A stretch of DNA of 64,000 bases, from NCBI GenBank assembly GCA_947247005.1, contig OX365948.1, positions 42,800,601 through 42,864,600 on the forward strand, in the 5' to 3' direction. Source of the DNA: Spisula solida (lineage: Eukaryota > Mollusca > Bivalvia > Venerida > Mactridae). Every line of letters begins with the position of its first letter. The first letter of the stretch is position 1. The notes under the pieces were generated by a model. The model searched no databases. It was not told where the DNA came from and was given only the letters and a program-made list of their open reading frames with translations. The position numbers and the translations under genes are program-made. Positions 46,680 to 59,944 of this stretch are shown here, piece by piece.

Positions 46680-49600
46680 TATATAAGTTGAAACTAGAAT
46701 ATACGAGTATGATATTCATTTGGTTTTGTGGTATACATCAAGGTCACTGATATCATCTAGTGAATTGATTATTTGTTCATCAATACATAATAATTAAATT
46801 ACTTTATTGTAATTGGCAGTCTACTAAATATTATCTTAACTTTTGACAGGTATAATAATATGTGAATTCATGTACATGTACAATCATATTTGTAGATAAA
46901 AAGATAAAAAAAATAATCGGACAGGCAGCGCTCATCAGACACAGCAAAGCACGAAAGATTAAACAGCTACTAAAATAAATACTACAACCCACTCCGACAG
47001 TCTGCCTCCTCAGTCAGCCATACAAAGCCTTAGCACGAGCGTAAGAGAAGACGATACCATTAAGGAGGACCACACACGTCAAAGAAAACCCACAAATATC
47101 GCTCACCAGATACAGTGTACCTGCTTTCTGGAAAGAAACGAAGCAGCCTTATGCTTGACCAAGAAATTGCAGAAGTGCAGATACAAAATGTGCACAGTAC
47201 TTGGCACAAATACACGCAGTAGCCAAAATTGTGTTTATAATAGTCGTACAAGTCCTTACTTCAGATGTCAAAATATAAGAAACACTGTAAATGGGATTAC
47301 TAGTACCCTAATGCTGTTAAAATGATTGATGATAAATATCATCAAAAAGAAAATAGGTAAAGGGATAGGGGCGCAAGAAAAAAATATGAAAACTATAAAT
47401 ATAAAAGTGTTGTAGGATTGTTAACTGTACATTTGTCACCATGATCTAATTATGTAAAAAGTCTGTCCTCATAGGTCTACGACCTTCTTGATTAGAAATA
47501 AATACAACTATACTGGTCATGTTACGTAGCTTCATTACGAACCTAGACAAATATGCACGAGTGGTGCCTTAATGACAATATCTAAGAATTAACAATTTAT
47601 CGACGAACGATCGTTGCTTTTAATTATGATATTCGTGAAAAAAAAGCTAACAACTTTGAAATACAGACCAATTAGACGATAGGACGGGTTTAATCGGATC
47701 TCAATGAACGACAAACATATTTACAAAGCACGAGATCAATATGGCATTGCAATATACGAGGCTCATAACTATTATACGACCACAAATAACCGAGAGAAAA
47801 AATCAGATCCACGCAAATTAATCAAACATTGTAATTCTTTATGAGCTGATTTTTTGAGTGAGTGAGTTTAATCGTTAAGTACACACATACCACAAAACCG
47901 GTTATTGTTGCCATGTTCGGATCGGTATTAATCAGTGCCATAAATACAAGAATTACATGGAATTTATAGCGTATACATTGACCATTATTTCAAATGTGAG
48001 GCATTCATTGATATTCGTATAAGTTTTCAATGATCTTTTGTAAAAGGCAACGATTTTATTGACGCCCCCTGGTGGGAGGCGTATCAGAGGCGTATCATCG
48101 AAGCGTTCTATGTTTATTATGAAAATGTAATTTGTCATAGTCAACTTGGACCAAGGTACAAGTCGCACTTGGTCTGCATGATTATACATTCGGATAACGT
48201 CTGTCTTCCTCGGACTATGTTAAAAAACGTATATGATCGTATTAACCCCATAATACCAAGGTAACAAATGCAATCCGATCGCCATCCGATAAACGGACGG
48301 CGTACTTTTGTTCAATCGGGTCAGAAACAGGACGGACATCAGTCGGCAATCAGGCAGCGTCCGCAGTAATTTAAGTCGTTTTTGATATATGCATGGCTAC
48401 GCATCGACCTATCGATAAACGGACAATGTTTTACCTAAACAACCGATTAATAATAATATGCGTTATGTTTGCGTCGATCGATGATGTTTCGGTTTTGATA
48501 TAATACAGTTTATATGGATAGGCAAAAAATAGGATTTAGGAAACAGAAATACGTTAACGGTAGCATCTGCTACAAAAACCAACGAGATATTTTCATAGCA
48601 TCTCTCTCCACATACATTAAATCAACATAATGCTGATCCCAGGAGATCCTGAGATTACGAACCAAATACTATAATGACTGTAAGACATATTGGATATCCG
48701 ACGTATGGCAGAACAGTGACAAAACGTTTTAGAGAAGCCAAAACAAATTTAGATGCTAATATCGGACTGGACTGTCAATGATTTGGCAAGGAAAAAAAAT
48801 ACAGTCTGCTATTAGAAATAAACAGGTCAGTCAGACTAATAACTGAAACGAGTTCGATTTCATGATTAAATTAAAGGTTGAATGTTTAGAATTTTCTGTA
48901 CATTAGATTACAGCGTTTAAATTACTCACATGCTATTTTTGGACGGACTTACATGACTGGCGGACTGACTGACTGACAAACAAAAAAACAAACACGCAAA
49001 TCTATAGGCCCTACAGTTTCCAACCGGTAGGGGGTAGGTAATAAAGACTATCTGGACGTAAGCCTCGAATTTTATTATGATTATATAGTATGGCACATGT
49101 TGCCAGTATCAAATAATACGTATTCGGTACTTTTATCAATACCAAACATGTCTTGTGTAAGTAGAAACCGTTTATGTCTATGATAGAATATTTAACACTA
49201 TATATCTATAACGTTGCACATGTATTACGAAAAATATATATCCTGTGGTAAGTTCAAGAAAGTAATACATTTGGTCTATTACTTCACTTAGGAATGAGCT
49301 ATAATCATGAATCTGATTGTGTAGATTGTTTAGGTTAGGAAGTGGATTGGTGTGATTTTTGTCTGTTTGAGTCAATGTTTAATCAAAGTTGAGGTTGATT
49401 TTACTATAAACCAAAGGGTTGCAGGTTGCCGATCAAACTAACCTTTGCAACAGTTATTACTCTGACCAAGTTCTTATTGTTTGCATAATTATGTTTCAAA
49501 AACAATTATTCGATACTTGTTTACTGTACCTAGTATTGCTTGCAACAATACTTAACTGAGTTGTTCGTTCTACTTTGTCATCATATCATACATGTATACA

Positions 49601-51300
49601 GTTTTTAAAAGGGTCCAGTAAACTTTGTTGGATTACAATTGTGTATGTTATATGGTCAATTATTGTTACATCTATTACAGGCTTGCTGCAGGCATTAAGG
49701 AGCTACAATTGCTTTAAGCGGCATGGATTATCGTGGAAGTATATCTATTTACATTGTGCATAACCTGACATATTAACATGAGTGATGATACTCGACCAAC
49801 ATATTCAGTGAATTGATAAGACGCCACATGTTTAATAATCTAAATCGAGAATTAAGTTGACCAAGGAAAGCATTTCAATTTGGTTCGAAATATTGCACGT
49901 GTGTGTATAATCCAACTGATTCGCTGGATGACCTTCGACAAAACAAATGGGCGGGGCGTTCTCTATACCATTGGTCAATTCTTGAACCACCCAGATAATT
50001 GAAACCGCTCCAAATAACCATTCTTTCCAGTGCTTTTTTAACGAGGCTCTGCTGACTTATCACTATACTACCGGTTAGGTCATGAACCTATAACCACATA
50101 AAACACCAAAAATAAATAAATCACCTGTAATTGTCCAGCGCTAGGGCTCTGAATCGGTGCTCGGAGATAAGTCGTAAATTTTCAACCAGCATCGCTTTAG
50201 TCTTATCTGTATGTTTCATATTGGCATAAAACAGGCTAGTGTCAGTCGAACGTCGTAACTATCACAGTTACAGTCACATCGCGAAAACATGTGACAATTC
50301 AAATATCGAATGTTACTGAAATTAAATCACTAAGCTGACCAACTAATATACAATCAAATGTGCAGTCTCCTGTCGTAACGTCTACTGTTATAGTCACATC
50401 ACGAACACATGTGACAAAATACTATCTAATCAACTTGATTACTGAAATAAATCACTAAGCCAATCAACAGATATACAATCCAGCGAGGGACCTTTAATTG
50501 TTTGACGGTTTAATTTACACTTACATCCAACACGTGGAATAATTAATCTCATTAACACATTATTGATAAATCCTCAAGATTACAAATAGACGCTGGAACT
50601 GACTGAATAATACCTATTTATAAAAGCATTCTTGTTCGTCGTGTTTCATTAATTCAATGTAATATTGTCGTTACACTGAGCTAACTTTATATAATAGCAA
50701 GCACGCCACGCCTTTATAGAGTATCTCAGCTATCAGGTACTTGCTGACTTGTTGCGGCATTAACTGATATGCATGTTATACAGAACACGATATAATACAA
50801 AACATGAACAGTTCGTACGTTCATAAAACAAATTTCGCAAAGTAAATCAGATCAGTGACTATTGATGAATAAGGAGTTTGCTTGATCCAAACAAAGTGAG
50901 TTTATATAAATACACATCAATTCACGTAGACAATTTGCATGGCTACATTTATAAACAACTATATAATTGCATTTGACAATGTGTTCAGATCAATCAGGTC
51001 ATGAGAGGAACTAAAATCCGTCGTTTGTTATAACTGATTCGTATTGCCCACACTAGACATACTGAATTACGAAAACCACTTTAAACAAACTAGTTTCGTA
51101 CATCATCGATAGATACATTTTATTTGACATTCTAACATTTCTAATCAAGTATCCCGACATATCACGAATGTCATAGTAACCATAATAACTCGGTGCTATC
51201 ACTCCATTAATTGTGTCACCACCTTGCACGATTATTAAACAAGCTCAGACATTGTCGACTCATTATATCATCAGTTAAATACGCAGTAGACAATCACCTT

Positions 51301-51573
51301 CTAAGCGTGTATTGGAAGGGACGTTTTAACTACCTGTAAAATAGAAACACACTGCAATGTTATACTTGTACCAGTATATTCTAGATACAACCAGAAACTC
51401 ATAGCTACGTTGCTAAGGTAAATGACAAAATGTTGCTGAGATATCGCTGCTCCATAGATGTATAGAAAGGCAAAGGCACAAGTGAAGACATGTACATTGA
51501 TTACGTCTATCAACAGGTGGTTGCGAGGCGAGCGTGAAAGAGGATATACAGGTACCAGGACCAATTTGAACAA
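51301..51573 (-). other. Recurrent hydrophobic antisense frame in block D
   Basis: A 90-codon frame containing a hydrophobic stretch (INVHVFTCAFAFLYIYGAAI) followed by SQQHFVIYLSNVAMSFWLYL, which looks like two membrane helices. Versions occur in copies 1 (8191-8439), 2 (about 15370-15540), 3 (about 28770-28990) and 5 (58770-59048). Copy 3 has a stop inside it. On the minus strand a TTTCTATTTTACAG splice-acceptor-like tract sits within the frame near 51338. It may be a relic exon carried by the array, or chance openness in similar copies. I do not recognise the family. Confidence 0.25.
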
Positions 51574-53935
51574 CTTGTGTATATCGAACCTCTCGCACTT
51601 GAAGCGGACGCTCTACTTATAAAATACAAGGTTATCGAGGCGGACATAAGTCGAATACTAATTCCAGAAAATTGATTGGTACGGTCAACCGAATGCCGTA
51701 TCTGTCTGAAACATGGTTGAAAAAAAACAGCGGCAAACACGAACTTGCATCGATATCAATAATAACAAATGAAAGCAGTGTGTGCAGTGTGATAGAAATT
51801 TTCTGTTTTTAATCAGAAGGAGACATTTTGCACGTGGTTATCAATTTGCGACAATGTGTTCTCTAGGTGCTGATTATTCATGATATAAAATGACAGAACG
51901 AAACGATGCAAATATTCTAAGAATTGAGGTCTTATTTCATCATAAAAAATGGGAACTTTGGTTTTGACAAATTTATGTTGCTTTATAATGTAACGCACAT
52001 GTTACGAGGGGTTTTTTGAGGTGTTATTATACCTCTTTGTTGGCATCCCCTCAACGCGTTGGCGACTACAACAGCAATTCATGACCAGACAATATTTGTA
52101 ATGTCGTAATAACAAACGCTCAGTTCCAAAATGAATATAACTCTTAATTTAATTAATAAAACACACCTGAATTTTTTGTATGAATTGCATCAGTATCTAT
52201 AAATGTGTGCATTGTCAAAGCATATAATAAAATTCCGATGTACGCTTGCATTTGTATCCAATAAATATGTGACGCATTTATCAGATTAACTTTTGCAAGT
52301 TAATTTTCGTTGTGATACATGTTAGAACGTAAAAGTTATAGTTATTGAGCAAGGTCTAGCCACGGCGCGAAACTGACTAAAAACGCGATACTTGACGTAA
52401 AAAGGCGAATTTTAAAAATGTTTTACAGTGCTATCGAATAAAATAATTAATACAAAAATTGAATTGTATATAAGTTGAAACTAGAATATACGAGTATGAT
52501 ATTCATTTGGTGTTGTGGTATGTATCAAGGTCACTGCTATCATCTAGTGAATTGATTATTTGTTCCTCAATACATAATAATTAAATTACTTTATTGTAAT
52601 TGGCAGTCTACTAAATATTATCTTAACTTTTGACAGGTATAATAATATGTGAATTCATGTACATGTACATATTTGTAGATAAAAAGATAAAAAAAATAAT
52701 CGGACATGGCAGGCAGCGCTCATCAGACACAGCAAAGCACGAAAGATTGAACAGCTACTAAAATAAATACTACAACCCACTCCGACAGTCTGCCGCCTCA
52801 GTCAGCCATATTAAGCCCTAGCACGAGCGTAAAAAAGACGATACCAAAAGGAGGACCACACACCTCAAAGACAACCAACAAACATCGCTCACCAGATACA
52901 GTGTACCTGCTTTCTGGAAAGAAACGAAGCAGCCTTATGCTTGACCAAGAAATCACTATGTCACTATGATCTTATCATGTAAAAAGTCCTCATAGGTCTA
53001 CGACCTTCTGGATTCGAAATAAATTCAACTATACTGGTCATGTTACGTAGCATCATTACGAACCTTGACAAACATGCAAGAGTGGTGCCTTAATGAAAAT
53101 ATCTAAGAATTAACAATTTATCGACGAACGATCGTTGCTTTTAATTATGATATTCGTGAAAAAAAAGCTAACAACTTTGGAATACAGACCAATTAGACGA
53201 TAGGACGGGTTTGATCGGATCTCAATGAACGACAAACATATTTACAAAGCACGAGATCAATATGGCATTGCAATATACGAGGCTCATAACTATTATACGA
53301 CCACAAATAATCGAGAGAAAAAATCAGATCCACGCAAAATTAATCAAACGTTGTAATTCTTTATGAGCTGATTTTTTGAGTGATTTTAATCGTTAAGTAC
53401 ACACAGACCACAAAACCGGTTATTGTTGCCATTTTCGGATCGGTATTAATCAGTGCCATGAATACAAGAATTACATGGAATTTATAGCGTATACATTGAC
53501 CATTATTTCAAATGTGAGGCATTCATTGATATTCGTATAAGTTTTCAATGATCTTTTGTAAAAAGCAACGATTTTATTGACGCCCCCTGGTTGGAGGCGT
53601 ATCAGAGGCGGATCACCGAGACGTTCTATGTAATGCGTTTTTATACTAGTCAAAACTTCCAACGCAACATTATAACTTTCCGCATTTTCATCATTTATTG
53701 TTAGTTTTAATAAAAAAATTGACCTGTTCTATTCGAGATCATTTGTTACAGAGCGTTATTGCAATCTGCACGATTTTTGCGTGATTTTATCGAAATTATC
53801 GATTTTTGACATTTAGAGCTCCAACTATGGTGCGTGAATCACGTGCAAATCAGAGATTTTAAAAAATCACGATATTTTTCTCGAACGTTTCTCCGTCACT
53901 ATAGCACATTGAGTTTGTTCGAATTTAGCTTCACA

Positions 53936-55055
53936 ATGCCGAGATTACGCATAGAACAACGCGGAAGGGCCATTGGTATGTTACATGCTGGTATGTCAAA
54001 ACGTCAAGTCGCTCGAATTCTTAGATGATCTACGTCAACTATCTCCAGACTATTGGATAAATTCAACCAAACGGGTAAGCTTCCGTATTTACAAAAACTG
54101 TTTTTTAAAAATTGTTTTCTTTTGTTCTATCACCAATTTAAATTATTTCTTACATAACTTAGTTCTGTTTATTTATGACGTTTCATGTGACGTAGCCGAC
54201 TTGCCAAGACGTAGCCGTGGACAGCAAGACAATGCTATTCGATTGCGCCATCTTCGTAGCAAATCTTTACCAGCCACAACAACTGCCCTGGTAGTTATTG
54301 TCACGCATAATAGACCAATTAGTGATCAGACCGTCCGAAATAGATTACGTGAGCGAGGTATTCTTTGCCGACGTCCTTATATTGGACCTGTGTTACAGCC
54401 TAGACATCGCCAGGCACGTGTACTTTGGTGCGCTACCCATAGAAGATGGCAAGCTGTTCATTGGAATCGCGTCATATTTTCAGACGAATCAAGGTTCACC
54501 CTGAAGAAGACAGATGGTCGTGTACATGTTTATAAACGTCGAGGTGAGAGATATAGTGACGCCTGTGTTGTGGAAACAGACATATTTCGACGTGTATCCG
54601 TTATGATATGGGGTGGCATTACCCATAATGATAAGCATGGGCTCGTCGTCATTCCGGGCAATCTTAACGCACTGACCTATCGTGACCATATTTTACGCAA
54701 CGTCATTCTTCCGTACGTTGGCGTCAATCATGGAAACGTCATATTCCAACAGGACAATGCTCGTCCTCACATTGCTCGTGTTTGTATGAATTTCCTTCAG
54801 AATAACAACATTGACACTCTGCCTTGGCCAGCCTACTCAGCCGATCTAAACCCCATAGAACATCTTTGGGATGAACTTGATAGGAGGGTTCGGCGATGTC
54901 AAGTTCAGCCCCAAACATTACAACATTTGACTAACGCTCTTATTCAGGAGTTTGCCAATATTCTGATAGCCTTTGTTAGGCGCTTAATAAGCTCAATGAG
55001 ACGTAGGTGTCAAGCAGTTCTAAATGCACCAGCTACTAGACAGTATTGTTGTTAA
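53936..55055 (+). pseudogene. Tc1-family transposase, probable intron, one nonsense codon
   Basis: Cut-and-paste transposase that binds the element's ends and inserts at TA. Starting at ATG 53936, the helix-turn-helix begins MPRLRIEQRGRAIGML and is interrupted by TGA at 54026-54028, after which the same frame gives a second DNA-binding helix (STISRLLDKFNQT). A 121-base segment (54075-54195) starts GTAAGC and ends TAG; removing it joins the frame exactly to ADLPRR and onward, so a phase-1 intron is likely. The catalytic core has IFSDESRF, IFQQDNARPH and ADLNPIEHLWDEL, with 34 residues between the second D and E. The protein ends at TAA 55053. The core looks complete; only the TGA clearly disables it. 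An alternative downstream start at 53973, in another frame, would omit the DNA-binding region. Confidence 0.9.
54075..54195 (+). other. Probable intron in the Tc1 transposase
   Basis: GT-AG segment of 121 bp, AT-rich, with a T-rich tract inside. Upstream reading phase (remainder 2) and downstream phase (remainder 0) are reconciled only if it is removed. Translating through it gives unrelated residues where Tc1 family members have a short conserved linker. Confidence 0.65.
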
Positions 55056-57630
55056 CGTCGTTAATTTGAATTAGTGTGGTCACGTGCTAGTGATATACAT
55101 TCCATCGTCCTGATGCAATATTTGTTAAATGTTTTATTGCAATATTGTGATGAACTGATTGGCCTATTTTGTTGTAAAGAAAATCCTTTATTCTATCTAC
55201 AAATAAAATAAATATTTACTATTATAAACAGTGTTGCGTTGGAAGTTTTGACTAGTATATTATGAAAATGTAATTTGTCATAGTCAACTTGACCCAAGGT
55301 ACAAGTCAAACTTTGGTCACCATGATTATACATTCGGATAACGTCTGTCCTCTATGGGCGATGTTAAAAAAGTACATTCCGGTAAAATACCGTAGCCAAT
55401 GATCGCATTAACCCCTTAATACCAAGGCAACAAATGCAATCCGATCGCCATCCAATAATCGGACGGTGTCCTTTTGTCTAATCGGGTCAGAGACCGGACG
55501 GACATCAGTGGGCCATCAGGCGGCGCCCGCAGTAATTTAAGTCGCTTTTGACATATGCATGGCTACTCATCGACCTATCGACCAACGGACAATGTTTTAC
55601 TTAAACATCCGATTAATAATAATATGCGTTATGTTTGCGTCGATCGATGATGTTTGGGTTTTTATATAAACAGTTTATATGGATAGGCAAAGAAATAGGA
55701 ATTAGGAAACAGAAAAACGTTAACGGTAGCACCTGCTTCAAAAACCAACGAGATATTTTCGTAGCATCTCTCTCCACATACATTAAGTTAACATAATGCT
55801 GATCCCAGGAGGTCCTGAGAGTACGAACCAAATACTATAATGACTGTAACACATATTGGATATCTGACGTATGGTGAAACAGTGACAAAACGTTTTAGAG
55901 AAGCCAAAACAAATTTAGATGCTAATGTCGGACTGGACCGTCAATGATTTGGCATGGAAACAATAAATATGGTCTGCTATTAGAAATGAACAGATCAGTC
56001 AGACTAACAACTGAGGAGAGTTCGATTTCATGATTAAATTAAAGGTTGGCTGTTTAGAACGTTCTGTACATTAGATTGCGGCATTTAAATCAATCACATA
56101 CATGACTGACGGATTGACTGACAAACAAACAAACAAACAAAAACAAGCAAACCTATTGATCCTCCGGTTTTCAACCGGTAGGGGGTTAGGTAATAAACAT
56201 TATCTGGATGTAAGCCACGACTTTTATTATGATTATATAGTTTGGCACATGTTGCCAGTATTGAATAATAATTATTCGGTACTTTTATCAATACCTAACA
56301 TGTCTTGTGGAAGCAAACCCGTTTATGTCTATGATAGAGTTTTTGAGACTATCTATATATTGTTGCACATGTATTACACAAAAATTATATCCTGTGGTAA
56401 GAAATTGATTTGGTATATAACTTCACTTAAGAATGAGTTCTAATCATGAAAATTTGTGTACATATTGTTTAGATTGGGAAGACGATTGGTGTGATTTGGG
56501 TCTGTTTGGTCAAGGTTCCGTCAATGTTGAGTCAAAGTTGAGGTTAATTTTACTATAAACCAAAGGGTTACAGGATCAAACCGGCAGCAAGGTGACGTTT
56601 GTTTGAGGTACTGTCAAACTGTTCCCGGACTGGTTATTTTATAAACATAGTTGACGCTCGATCATACTAACATTTGCAACAGTTATAACTCTGACCAGGT
56701 TCATATTATTTGCATAATTATGTTTCAAAAACAATTTTTCGATACTTGTTTACTGTACCTCGTAATACAATACTTAACTGAGTTGTTCGTTCTACTTTGT
56801 TAGAATATTATACATGTATACAGTTTTTAAAAGGGTCCAGTAAAACTTTGTTGGAATACCATTGTGTATGTTATATGGTCAATTATTGTTACATCTATTA
56901 CTTGCTTGTTGCATACATTCATGAAATACTCTTTTAAGCTGCATGGACCATCGTTGTACACATGAACATAAGTGATAACACTCGATCAACATATTCAGTT
57001 AATTGATAAGACGCCACATGTTTAATAATCTAAATCGAGAATTAAGTTGACCCAGGAAAGGATTTCATTTTGGTTTGAAATATTGCACGTGTGTGTATAA
57101 TTCAACGGATTCGCTCGATAACCTTCGACAAAACAAATGGGCGGGGCGTTCTCTATACCATTGGCCAATTCTGGAACCACCCAGATAATTGAAGCAGCTC
57201 CAAACCACCATTCTTTTCCAGTGCCATTTTAACGAGACTCTGCTGACGTATCACTATATTACCGGTTAGGTCACGAATCTATAACCACATAATACAACAA
57301 AAATAAATAAATCACCTGTAATTTTCCAGCGCTAGGGCTCTGTATCGGTGCTCGGAGATAAGTCGTAGATTTTCAACCAGCATCGCTTTAGTCTTATCTG
57401 TATGTTTCATATTGGTATAAAGCAGGCTAGTGGCAGTCGCACGTCGTAACGGTCACACTTATAATCACATCGCGAAAACATGTGACAAATTAAATGTCTA
57501 ATTTTACTGAAATTAAATCACTAGGCTGACCAACCAATACACAATCAAACGTGCAGTCTCACGTCGTAACTACTACAGTTATAGTCATATCGCGAACACA
57601 TGTGACAAAACACTATATAATCATCACGAT

Positions 57631-58041
57631 TACTAAAATAAAATCACTAATCAACAGAGAAACATTCCAGCTAGGGACCCTTTAATTGTTTGACGTTTTT
57701 ATTTACACTTACATCCAACACGTGGAATAATTAATCTCACTAACACATTATTGATACATCCTCAAGATCACAAATAGACGCTGGAACTGACTGAATAATA
57801 TCTATTTATATTAGAACATATTAAGTAAATTTTAATGATTAAAAAGGGCGGAGCGACCGAAGTGAAATAAATCACTAAGCCAATCAACAGATATACAATC
57901 CAGCGAGGGACCTTTAATTGTTTGACGGTTAATTTACACTTACATCCAACACGTGGAATAATTAATCTCACTAACACATTATTGATAAATCCTCAAGATT
58001 ACAAATAGACGCTGGAACTGACTGAATAATACCTATTTATA
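57631..58041. repeat. Mosaic tandem duplication with 52-bp filler
   Basis: About 175 bases of block C occur twice (about 57631-57810 and 57863-58041), separated by 52 bases (57811-57862) found nowhere else in the window. Upstream of the filler, block C resembles copy 1 (shared CTAATTTTACTGAAATTAAA near 7182 and 57500). Downstream it resembles copy 4 (ACAGATATACAATCCAGCG near 50468 and 57886). It is the junction of two array copies. Confidence 0.75.
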
Positions 58042-59093
58042 AAAGCATTCTTGTTCGTCGTGTTTCATTAATCCAATGTAATATTGTCGTTACAATGAGC
58101 TAACTTTATATAATAGCAAGCACGCCACGCCTTTATAGAGTATCTCAGCTATCAAGTACTTGCTGACTTGTTGTGGCATTAACTGATATGCATGTTATAC
58201 AGGACACGATATAATACAAAACAAGAACAGTTTTACGACCACGCCGTACGTTCATAAAAAGGAGATTGCGTCTAAATCAAATTTCGCAAAGTAAAACAGA
58301 TCAGTGACTATTGATGAATAAGGAATGCGCATAATCCAAACATGGTTTGTTGATATAAACACACATAAATACACGTAAACCATGTCCATGGCTACATTTA
58401 TAAACAACTGTATACTTGCATTTGACAATGTGTGCAGATCAATCAGGTCATGAAAGGAACAAGAATCCATGGTTTGTAATAAATCGTGCGTATTGCCCAC
58501 ACTAGACATATTGAATTACGAAAACCACTTTAAACAAACTAGTTTCGTAAAATTTCGTAATTCCGATAAATACATTTATTTGACATTTTAACATGTCGAA
58601 TCAAGTATCCCGACATATCACGAATGTCATAGCAACCATAATAACTCGGTGCTATCCAGTGAGACATTTTAAATTCACTCCATTAATTATGTCACCACCT
58701 TGCACGATCATTACACAAGCTCAGACACCGTCGACTCATTATATCATCAGTTAAATACGCAGTAGACAATCACCTTCTAAGCGTGTATTGGAAGAGACGT
58801 TTCAACAACCTGTAAAATAAAACACACAGCAGTGTTATACGTATACCAGTATATTCTAGATACAACCAGAAACTCATAGCTACGTTGCTAAGGTAAATGA
58901 CAAAATGTTGCTGCGATATCGCTGCTCCATAGAAGTATATAAAGGCAAAGGCACAAGCGAAGACATGTACATTGATTACGCCTATCAACAAGTGGTTGCG
59001 AGGCGAGCGTGAAAGAGGATATACAGGTACCAGGACCAATTTGAACAACTTGGGTATGTCGAACCTCTCGCACTTGAAGCGGACGCTCTACTA

Positions 59094-59939
59094 CACTAAG
59101 AGGCACTTATAACTGTGCAGTTTTCAATTCCAAATAACTTGTATGTTTGTTAATATTTTTGAACGAATTTTAGTTTATTTGGTTGTCAGTCAACGCGCAA
59201 CGTAATCCGATATTTGTATCGTACGGTTCAATGAATATTGTCCATTGGACTGTGAAAATAGCAATTTAACGAATTGCCCGAGAAAATGGTGAAACAACGG
59301 GAAATAAAATAAAACGTGGCCATTTCCATTAAATTTATGACCTGTTATCCTAAAAAAACACAAACGTCAATGTTTGTCTAAATTGACGCCGTGACGTCGG
59401 GTTTAATGACACCGGCTTTTCAATGTTGCACAAAGTAACTGTTTGAATTTAATTATTATTGGCGTTCCAATAAGCGTTTATAATCATTTACCCCCCCCCC
59501 CCCCCTGCAGGTGTTTGAGACATGTTCTACCTGTCTATCTGTTCGTTCATTGTTAAAATAATCAACGTCATTTTTCTTCAATGACTGGTCGGATTTCAAC
59601 GTATGTTGATAAGAAAGGCATGTTATGCTTCGATCAACTGTCACTAAGATTGCCCATCAAAGGTGACGTCAATGCGACAACATTGCATAGCCTAAGCGCT
59701 CTTATTTGTTGGAAAACTGTGCGTTTTAAGCCGGAGCAAATTTTGTGACTTCGCAATTTTACGCAACGCTAAATTATGTGCTGGCGTTTCCTAAAAAATG
59801 TTTGTTATGAAATGAAATATTCTTAGACATTATCACACATATTTTAACTACACTTGTTGCAATTTTCAACAAAATATGAACACTAAATGCTGAGAAAGTG
59901 AGATTTGTGTAAGTGCACAGTTATAAGTGCCTCTTAGTG
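59094..59939. mobile_element. TA-flanked MITE with perfect 26-bp ends, 846 bp
   Basis: CACTAAGAGGCACTTATAAC begins at 59094 and the whole first 26 bases return inverted at the right end (59914-59939). TA lies at 59092-59093 and 59940-59941. It contains a run of C near 59491 and no transposase frame. TA duplication suggests a Tc1/mariner-group origin. Perfect ends imply recent mobility. Confidence 0.85.
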
Positions 59940-59944
59940 TAATA

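Larger units (their letters stand above)
29891..52438. repeat. Array copy 4 (contains the gypsy element)
   Basis: Block A starts after the GAAGGCT boundary at 29890. The unit is interrupted at 32213-46679 by the gypsy retrotransposon, inside the start of block E, then continues with E, B, C, D to 52438, where it joins copy 5 with loss of the next block A. The 30395-30589 antisense frame has a changed counterpart in copy 1 (3300-3494), but the family is unknown. Sequence between 46684 and 52438 is uninterrupted unit DNA without a recognisable gene. Confidence 0.85.
53644..55257 (+). mobile_element. Tc1-type DNA transposon, 1614 bp
   Basis: Perfect 26-bp terminal inverted repeats begin TACTAGTCAAAACTTCC (53644) and end with the complement at 55257. 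TA is duplicated (53642-53643, 55258-55259). Sister copies read GCGTTTTTATTATG uninterrupted (copy 3 near 20646), so the ends are certain. It contains a single transposase gene with a DD34E catalytic triad. It is present only in copy 5, inserted after the array formed. The length is typical of a full-length Tc1 element. Confidence 0.95.
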
